DNA from: Lampropedia puyangensis
GTDB taxonomy: Bacteria > Pseudomonadota > Gammaproteobacteria > Burkholderiales > Burkholderiaceae_C
DNA: 64,000 bases
Assembly (NCBI RefSeq): GCF_004833285.1
Contig: NZ_STFG01000006.1
Location: 108,854-172,853, forward strand
Direction: 5' to 3'
Numbering within the stretch: position 1 is the stretch's first letter; each line of letters starts with the position of its first letter. A program made the translations under genes and the position numbers. Positions 9,636-19,652 of this stretch are shown one piece after another. Under the pieces are notes generated by a model. That model had not been told where the DNA came from. It worked only from the letters and a program-made list of their open reading frames with translations, and made no database searches.

Positions 9636-10347
9636 AGTCGTCACTCCAAACAGATTTTGACTGCGCCCCACTATCGGACAGGGGGCTGCGTGGGTTGAGA
9701 AAAGCAAAAGGAGCTGTTTGAGCCCCTCGCCAAGCTGCGTCTGATCTCGCCTGCCCTATGCGGCTATTGCGCTACCAAGTCGTGCAGTGATGCGCATTGG
9801 AGCGTTTGTAAATGACAACTTGAAGACATTGATACGCAATGTCGCATCGCAACAACGTCAATTAACTGTCATAAATCGTGACAAAAGACTTACCTCGCAT
9901 CACACACTGGTCAAATTCATCCTTCGCCTGTATGTGAGGCTCTAGGTGTGCTCAGGCACCATTCCACAGTCATGCAAATGCATTGCTGTGATGCAGATCC
10001 CTCACATGCATAGACATCCTCCTTCCTACTATTTGTCAGTACCGCATACATGACGCCCGTAGGTGGTTACGCTCCGTCCTTCTGCCCAAGTCTTGCCAGT
10101 ACCAACAGACGCAATACCCCCACGTTGTTGCGTCTTGTTTCAGCACCTCACCGAGTGCAAAGACGGTATATTGCGCGCTTGGTACAGGCATGAAGGCCGG
10201 TTTGAAGTCATTGTTGTATTGCACGCCTGCATTGCATCCAACAGCCCGGCTTTAGACCGTATTCACGACTTCCCCCTAAAAAACCCACCACTTTTTTGTG
10301 TAGCCACCTTCCGCTGCACATGTGTTATGGATTAGATATTGATTGTT
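9636..10347. other. Long intergenic region between porin and exported protein
   Basis: About 710 bp between divergent genes. It should hold the porin promoter and a long 5' region. Short frames on both strands (for example near 10036-10335) show no recognisable protein. The AT-rich part near 9830-9900, with repeated TGTCA-type motifs, is the most promoter-like. Confidence 0.4.
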
Positions 10348-12054
10348 ATGCGCGGTTTTTTGCAGCCACATCTACCTCAAACAGCCCCCAAGCCTGCTCA
10401 TGCACGCTTGGCCGCCAAGGCTGCTGGATTGTTGACACTACTGAGTATCTGCTTGCACGCACAAGCACAAACTGTTGCGCTGCCTACTCCTCAAAATGGG
10501 ATCTGGGTCGTTAAACAAGAAGCCGCGGCCAGTCCCAAGCGCAACCTCAGCATCGACGTTCAAGATGGCGTGCTATTGGCGCAAATCGCTGACTATGACA
10601 GCGACGGTAATCCGACATTCCAGGTCACTGCAGGCACCTTGCATGCGGATGCAGAGCAGCCCAACGCCATCAGCACCATGAAAGCCCCATTGCAACGCTA
10701 TCGGGATGGCCGCTCCATTGGCGGACCCGCGCAAGCAGCCGTTTTGGATGGCAACGCTGGCGAAATTCGCTTGCGTTTTTCCAGCTCGTATGAAGGCACC
10801 GCAGAGTTCCCTGGCCAAGCACCTGTGGCCATTGAGCGCCTCCAACTCGACACCCGCAGGCTCGCCAATCCTGACGTGCAAACTGTTGATGCGTACACTG
10901 GCCACCTTCACCAAGTACAAGGCCCAGAAGACGTCTTGCGCGATTCAGCCTTTCATCTGCGTGTCATTCGTCAAGCGCCCAGCGGGCAAGTGCAGTTGCA
11001 ATTGCGTGTCTCACAAGAGCGCATACCAGAACCCTTGACATGCGAGGCGGACTCCTCTTCGCCAGCACCTGACAACCAACCCGCGCTGCTTGCCGCACGT
11101 GAAACCCAATGGCACTGCACGGGCAATGCCACCAACGAGGACATTACTGCAGACTTGCGCATTCGCCTAGTGGCCAATGAAGTGGTTGGTCACCTCCAAT
11201 ACCACCGTACAAACTTGGCTGGCGCATCACAACAAGCCACCGCGCAGCTGCGCGGCATTCGGCGTTTCTATGAGACCAACAACGTACGAACAGGCGAGAG
11301 TCTGTACTACGCTTACTCTGCGACTGACGTGCAATACGTGGTGCCGCAAAGCGGCATCTGGGTTATCCCAGACGAGCTCAATGGCCAGCCAGGCCGCGGT
11401 TTTGCCATTGACGTAGATGGCGACACGCTTGTACTCGAAGTTTTTGGCTACGATGAGGCAGGCGATGCGACCTTCCATATCGGCACAAGCCCCTTTATTC
11501 CAGGCACCATCAGCCAAGTGCAGTTGCAGCAACCCAGCAGTACGCATTTGAAAAGCCCCGGAACAGCCAGTCTTTCATTTGACTCACTGACCTCCGGCAC
11601 GATTGCGCTGCCCGGTGAACCTGCTCGCAAAATTGTGCGCTTTGCACTCAGTGGCCCGCCAGATGTGCGCAGCCTGCAAGGTCTATGGCGTTTCAACATC
11701 CCAGGCCGCGGCGCAATAAGCGTGCAGCTCAATACACTCAAAGACAATGCCATCGAATCTTCCGATGGCCTGTTCCGTTGTGAATTCGTCTCACCAGCCA
11801 TCACGCAAGACGCTGGCGATACCCTATGCACCCAATACCCTGCCGCGCACGAGGCTGACCAGTCCCTGCGCCAATTTGTTTTTCAATGGCAGATGGATCT
11901 TTCCGACCTCTATGGACAATACTTCCATACTGACAGCGCCAAACGCGAGGGCACAGGCATCAGCCGAATCGCTTACCCGGGAAAAGACAACGCTGCACAA
12001 ACCTATTTTGCGCAGGGCAGCGCCATCCATTTGCCACTGCGCACAGCGCCTTGA
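10348..12054 (+). CDS. Exported protein with GIW/IDV repeat units
   Basis: A 568-residue protein of unknown function. The N-terminus has a basic start and a hydrophobic stretch (AAGLLTLLSICLHAQAQ), a likely signal peptide. Two homologous units follow, each opening with a GIWV motif, then an F/LxIDV strand, then a D-rich FGYD/ADYD turn and a TF strand: one near residues 52-95, another near 333-375. A weaker third copy (GLWRFNIPGRG) lies near 450. Such units occur in secreted proteobacterial proteins, often described by GRGFNIDV-like motifs, without an assigned role. I chose the ATG at 10348 over an upstream TTG. No ribosome site is clear. It is followed by a convergent gene with a 48-bp gap. 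Confidence 0.7.
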   Translation: MRGFLQPHLPQTAPKPAHARLAAKAAGLLTLLSICLHAQAQTVALPTPQNGIWVVKQEAAASPKRNLSIDVQDGVLLAQIADYDSDGNPTFQVTAGTLHADAEQPNAISTMKAPLQRYRDGRSIGGPAQAAVLDGNAGEIRLRFSSSYEGTAEFPGQAPVAIERLQLDTRRLANPDVQTVDAYTGHLHQVQGPEDVLRDSAFHLRVIRQAPSGQVQLQLRVSQERIPEPLTCEADSSSPAPDNQPALLAARETQWHCTGNATNEDITADLRIRLVANEVVGHLQYHRTNLAGASQQATAQLRGIRRFYETNNVRTGESLYYAYSATDVQYVVPQSGIWVIPDELNGQPGRGFAIDVDGDTLVLEVFGYDEAGDATFHIGTSPFIPGTISQVQLQQPSSTHLKSPGTASLSFDSLTSGTIALPGEPARKIVRFALSGPPDVRSLQGLWRFNIPGRGAISVQLNTLKDNAIESSDGLFRCEFVSPAITQDAGDTLCTQYPAAHEADQSLRQFVFQWQMDLSDLYGQYFHTDSAKREGTGISRIAYPGKDNAAQTYFAQGSAIHLPLRTAP

Positions 12055-12102
12055 ACTTCGACTTCACGCACTTTACGCACCGGCACGCGCGCAGCACCTC
12101 CA

Positions 12103-13359
12103 TCAGGCTTGCGGCCGAATCATTTGGCATGTTGAAGGCTGAGCCAATGACTGGCCAGAAAATACCGCATCGGTACGGAAACCGTAGTTAGTCCCTTCCC
12201 AACCGGTCTTTACCAACTCCCCATCAACAGGGGCCACTGTATTGACCACTTGGGGAAGCAACAGTTGGTGGTCTTGCGCACGCATGGTCACACGCCCAAT
12301 CACACTGTCGAACTCCATGGTCTCTAATGCACGGGCCACTTGCACCGTTTGTACACTGCCGGCCTTGTTGATGGCTGCGGCCAACAAGCGGGGAGTCAAA
12401 TCAATCCGGGGGGCCAGAAATGGTTTGCCTGTTCGCTCTTGGTATGCAGCAGCAAGCTGATGCGCAGCATCTGTATTGGCTTGCCCAGGATGCCACTCAG
12501 CCACCCAAGTGAGCTTGCCTTTTTGAATCATCGACATCGCAGTGACCGTGCCTGGCATGCTACCTGCGCTGTGATTGAAGAAATGCCAGTCACGCCCAGC
12601 ATCGCCAGCAGCACGCATGAGCAAGGTCAAATCTTGGCCCCAATTGCCTGTAATCAGCGCCGTTGCCCCTGTCTGAGCCACATTGCCCACATAAGGAGCA
12701 AAGTCTTTGACTTGCCCAATAGGGTGATAGACCTCTCCGGTGAACTGTATGTCAGGGCGCACTTGTGCCACCATCTTTCGCCCATAACTAGCCCATTGGC
12801 GTCCATGCGCATAGTCTTGATTGAGCAGGTAGATTTTTTGTACCTCGGACAACGTACCAATCACATTAGCCAAGGCCTGCATTTTCATGGTGGTGCTTGC
12901 CTCAGTCTGGAAATGCCAAAAACTGCAGGCCTTTCCTGTTAGTTCTGGATCAATCGAAGAATGGTTGAGCACCAGCAGCTCCTTACCAGGATTGCGGCGA
13001 TTCCAACGCTCCACGGCCTGCACCAGCGAAGTCACAACCGAAGAGCCGGAGCCTCCAGTCACCACCGCTTTAGCGCCCTGATCAATCGCCGCCTGTAACA
13101 CGCTTTGGCTCTCTTGTGCCGAGAGTTTGCTGTCAAACTGCAGCAGCTCCAATCGCGTACCGCCTAACACGCCTCCCTTGGCATTAATGTCTTCCACCGC
13201 AAATTGCAAATGGTTGAGCATGATCTCCCCCACATTAGCAAATGGCCCTGATAAGGGGTCGATGTAAGCCAGCTTATAGCTCTCTTGCGCATAAGTGCCT
13301 GGCACACCAACCAGCATTGCGGCAGCAGAGGCGATCAGTCCAATTTTTTTTACTTTCAT
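12103..13359 (-). CDS. Branched-chain amino acid-type ABC substrate-binding protein
   Basis: A 418-residue periplasmic binding protein of the LivK/amide-binding family. The signal peptide ends in TYAQ, and the mature part opens with YKLAYIDPLSGPFANVGE, the typical first strand and ligand loop. It captures a small amide or amino-acid-like ligand for an ABC importer. GGAGACAAA before the ATG at 13359 fixes the start and rules out a 39-codon extension. No permease or ATPase gene is adjacent, so it is an orphan receptor here. The ligand is unknown. It lies downstream of the TetR gene on the same strand, but 386 bp away. Confidence 0.9.
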   Translation of the reverse strand: MKVKKIGLIASAAAMLVGVPGTYAQESYKLAYIDPLSGPFANVGEIMLNHLQFAVEDINAKGGVLGGTRLELLQFDSKLSAQESQSVLQAAIDQGAKAVVTGGSGSSVVTSLVQAVERWNRRNPGKELLVLNHSSIDPELTGKACSFWHFQTEASTTMKMQALANVIGTLSEVQKIYLLNQDYAHGRQWASYGRKMVAQVRPDIQFTGEVYHPIGQVKDFAPYVGNVAQTGATALITGNWGQDLTLLMRAAGDAGRDWHFFNHSAGSMPGTVTAMSMIQKGKLTWVAEWHPGQANTDAAHQLAAAYQERTGKPFLAPRIDLTPRLLAAAINKAGSVQTVQVARALETMEFDSVIGRVTMRAQDHQLLLPQVVNTVAPVDGELVKTGWEGTNYGFRTDAVFSGQSLAQPSTCQMIRPQA

Positions 13360-13745
13360 TTTTGTCTCCTTGTATTGGTTGTAAAAAACATACTTTCCAG
13401 TTCTGTGCTGGATTAGCGGTAGTGGCCCATCTCTATGCCCTAAGAACGAGTTCAGGATCTCCACACAGTTGCGCAAAACTCAAGAAAAGAGGCAGTACAA
13501 GGCGCCTGTGGCCTCGCATACGCCTGTGTGCGCAAAACGGGCAACGCCACAATGCGCGTTGTTGAGTCTTGCCCTTGAGGTTGGAGTCCAAAAGTCGCGC
13601 TGCTGCGTAAAAAAATCCTCGCCGGGCAAATATCCCGTCTGCGTTTTTGCCGCGCATCGCATCCTTTTGAATCCCAATGCGATCTGCGTAGGGGTCGTAA
13701 ACAGGTTCTAAGGCCGTGCATCCCATGATGCGCAAATACCGATCT
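13360..13745. other. Intergenic region upstream of the binding-protein gene
   Basis: 386 bp between the TetR stop codon and the binding-protein start, likely a promoter plus leader. Several frames of 60-115 codons run through it on both strands, but they overlap one another and none looks like a protein. I see no clear hairpin terminator. Confidence 0.4.
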
Positions 13746-14510
13746 TTACTCACCCTCCTCCTCACGCAGGCCGACAACACGCATGGCCAAGTCCGTCAGA
13801 ACTTGGGCCAACTGCTCTTGCGTCAAACGTCCATCAGGCTGATACCAGGTGTATAAAAATCCGGGCAAACTGCATGCCGCCAACGCCGTGATCTTGGTGT
13901 CTTCAAAGTGCAATGCGCCCTCGCTTCTGGCTTGCTCCAGCAATGGGCACAACAAGGCGTAGAAATGGTTGGCTAATCGCGTTGTTGCTGCTAAGTAAGC
14001 ACTGCTGTAGGCCTGCGGCTCTTTGTAAGGAAAGAAGGCACAGGGGTAATTGGCAATCGTGGCGCGAATCAAATCCCCGATACCTTGGCGAACCCGCTGC
14101 GCTGCGCACAAACCCGCATTTTCATCTCCATCCAAAACAGTGAAACACGCCACAGCGGGCTGCCACGACAGTGTCTCAAACAGCTCTTGCTTGTCGTGAA
14201 AGTAGTAATACACAAACGGCTTGGTCACCCCTAGCTGCTGTGCAATTTGGGCAATCGTGGTGTTGGCATAACCTTGCTCAGCAAACAGTCCGCTGGCCAC
14301 TTTCAGAATGCGATCACGCTGCACATCCGTACTGGCAGTGGTTTTGCGCTGTCGTCCCGTCTTGGTAGATACCGCCCTGCGTTGTGGTTTTTTCAGGCGT
14401 AATGCCTTCTGCACAGGCGTTTGATTGCCTGCCTCATTCTTGGCCGATTTGTCTGCTTTCTGCAGTTTTTTCAACTGGCCAGCCTTTGGTGTCACCGATG
14501 TTATACCCAT
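13746..14510 (-). CDS. TetR-family transcriptional regulator
   Basis: A 254-residue TetR/AcrR repressor. The helix-turn-helix sits near residues 65-110 (ILKVASGLFAEQGYANTTIA and QLGVTKPFVYYYFHDKQELF, nearly consensus). An unusual lysine- and arginine-rich leader of about 60 residues precedes it. The C-terminal ligand domain is family-typical in length. It is divergent from the acyl-CoA ligase gene with 94 bp between starts, so it probably represses that operon, with an acyl-CoA or related acid as inducer (inference). No ribosome site is visible before the ATG at 14510. A later start inside the basic leader is possible. Confidence 0.88.
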   Translation of the reverse strand: MGITSVTPKAGQLKKLQKADKSAKNEAGNQTPVQKALRLKKPQRRAVSTKTGRQRKTTASTDVQRDRILKVASGLFAEQGYANTTIAQIAQQLGVTKPFVYYYFHDKQELFETLSWQPAVACFTVLDGDENAGLCAAQRVRQGIGDLIRATIANYPCAFFPYKEPQAYSSAYLAATTRLANHFYALLCPLLEQARSEGALHFEDTKITALAACSLPGFLYTWYQPDGRLTQEQLAQVLTDLAMRVVGLREEEGE

Positions 14511-14515
14511 GGGTA
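14504..14515. promoter_or_regulatory. Palindrome over the TetR start codon, candidate operator
   Basis: TACCCATGGGTA is a perfect 12-bp palindrome centred on the ATG of the TetR gene, in the divergent intergenic region. Self-regulating TetR repressors often bind palindromes in this position. Shortness leaves chance as an explanation. Confidence 0.35.
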
Positions 14516-14604
14516 GGATTGTTCAGGCAAACTGCCAAGATGACAAGACAGCCCTAGCTGCAAGATGCCAGAAAAGCTTCAAAAATGACACCAAGGAGAC
14601 AAGC

Positions 14605-16233
14605 ATGCCTAGCCAAGTCCACCATCAAACGGCCTCAAACACCGCACTACAACCGCTGCACGAGGCACTGCGCGCGCATGCCCACAATGTGCCGGATAAG
14701 GCGGCCTGCATCTGGTATGGGCAACACATCACATGGGCCGAGTTAGACCATGCCAGTGATGCACTGGCAGCACAACTGCAATCGCTTGGGGTTCAAAAGA
14801 GCCATCCTGTAGTGCTGTTTCTCAACAACTCTCCGCAATACCTGGTCGCCCACTTCGCCATCCAGAAAATTGGCGCGATCGTCTGCCCCAGTGGGCCGCT
14901 GAACAAAGCGCACGAACTGTCTTACCAAGTGGAAGACTTACAAGCGCGGGTCATCATTGCCGCAGACCATTTGCTACCCGTTGTCGATGCGGTACGGCCT
15001 CACTCCACGCTTGAGCATGTATTCGTAGTGCACTACGCCGACTGGCTCCCTCCTGCCCCCACATTGGATTTACCGCCTGAACTGGAAGCGGCCCGAAAAG
15101 CGCCACGGCAGGTTCGCAGCGACTGCCTCGATCTCTGGGCCATCATTCACACACCAGCCAAACCCGTTCCGGTCTCGCTGGAACTCGATGACGTGGTCTT
15201 AATGACCTACACCTCTGGCACAACCGGCATGCCCAAAGGGGCCATGCTCAGCTACCGCAATGCAGCATTCAAAACCAACGCATGTGCCAAAGCCAATGGC
15301 GTTGACGGCCAAGATGTGCTGCTGTCCATCGCCCCGCTCTACCATATTGCAGGCATGCTGATGGGGGTCAACATCCCCGTTATGACAGGGGCTACCAGTG
15401 TGCTGCTGCACCGTTTTGATCCCCGCGCAACGCTGCAAGCGATCGAGCGGTATCACGTCACGTGGTGGTACAGCATTGCCCCCATGAACGTCGCATGCAT
15501 GCAGCAAAGCGACATTGCGCAATTCAACCTCAGCAGCCTCAAAGCCAATCCTGTCACCAGCTTTGGCATCACCTTCACCGAATCGCTCGCCAAGCAGTGG
15601 CAGACCTTTGCCACACACTGCATTGCACGCGAAGCCGCCTATGGTTTATCAGAAACGCACACCTGCGATACCTACATGCCAGCAGACAGCATCCGCTGGG
15701 GCACACAAGGTATTGCAGTGCCTGGCGTGACCATTCGAATAGTGGATTCGCAATCTGGCCAGCCCTTGCCCGCAGGCGAAGTGGGAGAAATCGCTTTACT
15801 CAGCGATGGGAATTTCTGTGGTTACTGGAACAAACCGGAAGCCACGGCTGCAACCTTGCGCGATGGTTGGGTCTATACAGGAGACATTGGCAGCCTCGAT
15901 CAGGATGGCTACCTGCGTTTTATTGGGCGTTTCAAAGAGATGATCAAAGTCTCTGGCTACAGCGTCTTTCCAGAAGAAGTCGAAACCATTCTGATCAAGC
16001 ACCCGGCCATTGCACAAGCAGCCGTCATTGCCCAGCCTGACCAGGAAAAGGGTGAAGTGGTCAAAGCTTTCGTTGTGCGCAAAGCCAATACACAACTAAC
16101 AGAAGACGACATCATCCAATGGGCCCGCACCAACATGGCCAGCTACAAGGCACCACGCCATGTGCAATTTATTGATGCACTCCCGACCACCGGTGCAGGC
16201 AAGGTGCTACGCCGCCTGCTCAAGGACCTTTGA
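14605..16233 (+). CDS. AMP-dependent acyl-CoA synthetase/ligase
   Basis: A 542-residue adenylate-forming enzyme that would activate a carboxylic acid to its CoA thioester with ATP. Motifs in order: YTSGTTGMPKG (about 200), the GLSET-type motif AAYGLSETHTCD (about 348), YTGDIG (about 424), GRFKEMIKVSGY (about 443) and the C-terminal catalytic lysine in TTGAGKVLRR. The AAGGAG site before the ATG at 14605 fixes the start; a 60-codon extension would cross the TetR promoter. The next gene, a biotin carboxylase fusion, starts 39 bp downstream, so the pair probably activates and then carboxylates one acid. The substrate cannot be read from the sequence; medium- or branched-chain acids are likely. 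Confidence 0.9.
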   Translation: MPSQVHHQTASNTALQPLHEALRAHAHNVPDKAACIWYGQHITWAELDHASDALAAQLQSLGVQKSHPVVLFLNNSPQYLVAHFAIQKIGAIVCPSGPLNKAHELSYQVEDLQARVIIAADHLLPVVDAVRPHSTLEHVFVVHYADWLPPAPTLDLPPELEAARKAPRQVRSDCLDLWAIIHTPAKPVPVSLELDDVVLMTYTSGTTGMPKGAMLSYRNAAFKTNACAKANGVDGQDVLLSIAPLYHIAGMLMGVNIPVMTGATSVLLHRFDPRATLQAIERYHVTWWYSIAPMNVACMQQSDIAQFNLSSLKANPVTSFGITFTESLAKQWQTFATHCIAREAAYGLSETHTCDTYMPADSIRWGTQGIAVPGVTIRIVDSQSGQPLPAGEVGEIALLSDGNFCGYWNKPEATAATLRDGWVYTGDIGSLDQDGYLRFIGRFKEMIKVSGYSVFPEEVETILIKHPAIAQAAVIAQPDQEKGEVVKAFVVRKANTQLTEDDIIQWARTNMASYKAPRHVQFIDALPTTGAGKVLRRLLKDL

Positions 16234-16272
16234 GGGCAAACGCCCAACGCATCACTTCATTTGAGAGCCATC

Positions 16273-19200
16273 ATGCTGAAAAAAATACTGATAGCCAATC
16301 GCGGAGAAATTGCCGTGCGGTTGATTCGCGGCCTGCAAGACATGGGGGTGCATTGCGTCGCCGTGTATGCACAAGACGATGCGAACGCCTTGCACAGACA
16401 ACTGGCCGACGAAGCACATCCACTGCAGCAGCAAGGCCCCGCAGCCTATCTGGATACGCAGGCCATTCTGTCCATCGCACAGGCTTCGCAATGTGACGGC
16501 CTTCACCCAGGCTATGGTTTTTTGAGCGAACGCGCCGATGTCGCCCTTGCTTGCCAGCAGGCAGGCATCACCTTTATCGGCCCCAGCGTTGAACAACTCC
16601 AGCTTTTTGGCGACAAAGCGCGTGCGCGTGGTCTGGCTGAAGAATGCCAAGTCCCGGTGATGCCTGGAACCGATGAAGCCGTGACGCTTGAGCAAGCCCG
16701 CGCATTCTTTCAACTACAAGCGCAAGACGGCAGCGGCATCATGATCAAGGCATTGGGCGGCGGTGGCGGTCGCGGCATGCGCGCAGTCGCCTCGCCAGAA
16801 GAGCTGGAGGCGGCGTACACCCGCTGCCAATCTGAAGCCAAGGCCGCCTTTGGCAGCGAGGGCGTCTACGTCGAACGCCTGATGCGCAACGCACGCCACA
16901 TCGAGATCCAAATCATTGGGGATGGTCAGCACGTCGCCAGCTTGGGCGAGCGGGAATGCAGCCTGCAACGCCAATTCCAAAAATTAGTGGAAATAGCCCC
17001 CAGTCCATCCCTGCCCGAACCGCTGCGTCGCCAGATTACCGACGCAGCCCTGCGCATGGCACAACATGTGGCTTACAAGGGGCTTGGCACCTTCGAGTTT
17101 CTGGTTGATACGCAATCGACGCAGTGGCCTTATGTGTTCATCGAAGCCAACCCGCGGCTGCAGGTTGAACACACCGTCACCGAGGCGGTAACGGGCTTGG
17201 ATTTGGTGGCCCTGCAGTTGGGCATTGCCAATGGCTTTAGCCTAGCGCAATTGGGCCTTGACCCCAACACCACGGCCAAACAAGAAGGCTTTGCCGTGCA
17301 GTGGCGCATCAATGCCGAATCCCTCAACGACCAAGGGCAAGCGCGCCCCAGTAGTGGTCATTTGAATGTTTTTGCCCCCCCCTCAGGCCCGCATATTCGC
17401 GTGGACACACACGGCTACACGGGTTTGGCGCCTTCTGCACACTACGACACCTTATTGGCAAAGCTCGTTGTGCACAGCCCGAGCAACGCCTTTGCAGACG
17501 TGGTTCGCCGTTCGCTGCGGGCATTGTCTGAGTTTCATATTCAAGGGCTGACCACCAATTTACCCTTGCTGCGCGCCATGGCCACGCGGCCCGAATTTTC
17601 CACGCAACAAGTGCATACGCGGTTTATTGAGGAACACTTACCAGCGCTACTTGCCGCCAGCCAGACACTGCCTGCGCCGCGTATGCCCCTTGGTACCACT
17701 GCCCCTGCGGCAAGCGCCAACACCGCAGCGATACTGGCAGAAGAGGAAGAAGATGGCCTTATCCGCATACGCACCCCCATGGCAGCGCGGTTGGCCCAAC
17801 TGCAAGTGCGCATTGGAGACGTGGTCGTACAAGGTGCCCCTTTGTGCGTGGTCGAAGCCATGAAGATGGAGCATCTGCTGCCAGCCCCACACGCAGGCCG
17901 CGTGCAGCGCATTCTGGTGCAAGAGGGGCAATACCTGAGTGAAAGCCAAGTCGTGATTACGCTCGAGCAGATGGATGCAGCCACCACCACAGCATACGAA
18001 CAAGCCACGCCAGAGCCTGACCACATCCGCCAAGATCTGCAGCGCGTCATCGATCGCCATGCTTACACCCACGATGCCAACCGTCATGCGGTTGTCGCAA
18101 AACGGCACCAACAAGGCGCACGAACAGCCCGTGAAAACATTGCCGATCTGTGCGACCTTGCGCAGTACTCGGACAGTTTCATCGAATACGGACAACTGGC
18201 CATTGCCGCACAAACACGCCGGCGCAGTCTGGATGATCTTATCGCCAACACCCCTGCTGATGGCATGATCACGGGCATTGGCAGCGTGAACGCACAGCAC
18301 TTTGGCGCCGAGCAGACACGTTGCGCCATCATGGCCTACGACTACACGGTGCTGGCTGGCACACAAGGGCTGCGCAACCACCAGAAAACTGACCGTATGC
18401 TGGCGCTGGCGCACCAACTCAAGCTGCCCATGGTGCTGTTTGCCGAAGGCGGTGGAGGTCGCCCAGGCGATACCGACATGCCCATTGTCGCGGGGTTGAA
18501 CAACCACACTTTCAGCCAGTTTGCAGCCCTCTCAGGAAAAGTGCCTGTTGTCGGCATTGCCCATGGACGCTGCTTTGCAGGCAATGCGGCTTTGCTGGGC
18601 TGCAGCGATGTCATCATTGCCACCCGCAACAGCAATATCGGCATGAGTGGCCCGGCTATGATCGAAGGTGGTGGCCTTGGCCGCTTTGCCCCTGAAGAAA
18701 TTGGCCCCAGTGCCACACAATCGGCCAATGGCGTGATTGATATCCTGGTGGATGATGAAGCACAAGCTGTGCGTGCAGCCAAGCAATATCTCGCCTACTT
18801 TCAAGGTACGCTGGCACAACACACCAGCCCTGACCAACGCTTGCTGCGCCACACGATTCCTGAAAATCGCTTGCGTGCTTACGAAGTGCGTGACGTCATC
18901 GAAGGGTTGTTCGACCAAGGCTCTGTGCTGGAACTGCGCCGCCACTTTGGCACGGGCATGGTAACGGCATTGGCCCGCATAGCAGGTCAAGCCGTGGGGG
19001 TGCTGGCCAACAATCCCAAACACTTGGGGGGAGCCATTGACGTTGAGGCAGCCGACAAAGCCGCCCGCTTCATGCAGCTGTGCAATGCCCATGGCTTACC
19101 GCTCATCGCTCTGTGTGACACCCCTGGTTTCATGGTCGGGCCAGACATAGAAGCGCAAGCTCAGGTGCGCCATGTCAGTCGCATGTTCATGGTCGCGTCA

Positions 19201-19584
19201 CACCTGCGCGTGCCTTACTTCACCGTTGTTCTGCGCAAAGGCTATGGACTGGGCGCACAAGCCATGGCTGCAGGCGGTTTCGATGCGCCAGTGTTTACGG
19301 TTTCTTGGCCGACTGGAGAGTTTGGCGCCATGGGCTTGGAAGGTGCGGTGAGGCTGGGCTTTAGAAAAGAACTTGAAGCGCAGCCAGAAGGCCCCCAACG
19401 CGATGCTTTATTCAAAGACCTGGTAGCAAGGCAATATGCCAACGGGGAAGCCATGAACATGGCGCAAACGCTAGAAATTGATGCCGTGATCGACCCTTCG
19501 CACACGCGCAACTGGCTTCTGCAAGGTTTGCAATCGGCCCGTGCAGTCCATACCGCACCTCAACCCTTTGTCGATACATGGTGA
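16273..19584 (+). CDS. Single-chain biotin-dependent acyl-CoA carboxylase
   Basis: A 1103-residue fusion carrying all carboxylase functions. Biotin carboxylase covers 1-450 (opening LKKILIANRGEIAVR, glycine loop GGGGRGMR about 160-167, EANPRLQVEHTVTE). The biotin-carrier domain follows, with AMKM and biotin lysine 531. The carboxyltransferase covers about 590-1103, with both lobes in one chain (GMSGPAMIEGGG; DTPGFMVG; GGFDAPVFTVSWPTGEFGAMG). Most bacterial acyl-CoA carboxylases split these over two or more subunits. The substrate is unknown; the upstream ligase suggests it supplies the acyl-CoA. The frame opens with a TTG at 16261; I chose the ATG at 16273 because it gives the family N-terminus. 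Confidence 0.92.
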   Translation: MLKKILIANRGEIAVRLIRGLQDMGVHCVAVYAQDDANALHRQLADEAHPLQQQGPAAYLDTQAILSIAQASQCDGLHPGYGFLSERADVALACQQAGITFIGPSVEQLQLFGDKARARGLAEECQVPVMPGTDEAVTLEQARAFFQLQAQDGSGIMIKALGGGGGRGMRAVASPEELEAAYTRCQSEAKAAFGSEGVYVERLMRNARHIEIQIIGDGQHVASLGERECSLQRQFQKLVEIAPSPSLPEPLRRQITDAALRMAQHVAYKGLGTFEFLVDTQSTQWPYVFIEANPRLQVEHTVTEAVTGLDLVALQLGIANGFSLAQLGLDPNTTAKQEGFAVQWRINAESLNDQGQARPSSGHLNVFAPPSGPHIRVDTHGYTGLAPSAHYDTLLAKLVVHSPSNAFADVVRRSLRALSEFHIQGLTTNLPLLRAMATRPEFSTQQVHTRFIEEHLPALLAASQTLPAPRMPLGTTAPAASANTAAILAEEEEDGLIRIRTPMAARLAQLQVRIGDVVVQGAPLCVVEAMKMEHLLPAPHAGRVQRILVQEGQYLSESQVVITLEQMDAATTTAYEQATPEPDHIRQDLQRVIDRHAYTHDANRHAVVAKRHQQGARTARENIADLCDLAQYSDSFIEYGQLAIAAQTRRRSLDDLIANTPADGMITGIGSVNAQHFGAEQTRCAIMAYDYTVLAGTQGLRNHQKTDRMLALAHQLKLPMVLFAEGGGGRPGDTDMPIVAGLNNHTFSQFAALSGKVPVVGIAHGRCFAGNAALLGCSDVIIATRNSNIGMSGPAMIEGGGLGRFAPEEIGPSATQSANGVIDILVDDEAQAVRAAKQYLAYFQGTLAQHTSPDQRLLRHTIPENRLRAYEVRDVIEGLFDQGSVLELRRHFGTGMVTALARIAGQAVGVLANNPKHLGGAIDVEAADKAARFMQLCNAHGLPLIALCDTPGFMVGPDIEAQAQVRHVSRMFMVASHLRVPYFTVVLRKGYGLGAQAMAAGGFDAPVFTVSWPTGEFGAMGLEGAVRLGFRKELEAQPEGPQRDALFKDLVARQYANGEAMNMAQTLEIDAVIDPSHTRNWLLQGLQSARAVHTAPQPFVDTW

Positions 19585-19652
19585 CGCAGAGCAGTGGTCA
19601 TGGTTTCCTGAGCCAGGCGCGCCACTGCATTGGTGTGCCAAGCCTGGCGCGT

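Noticed and set aside
13480..13677. A 65-codon minus-strand frame in the gap before the binding-protein gene
   Set aside because: It overlaps other open frames on both strands, has no ribosome site, and resembles no protein.
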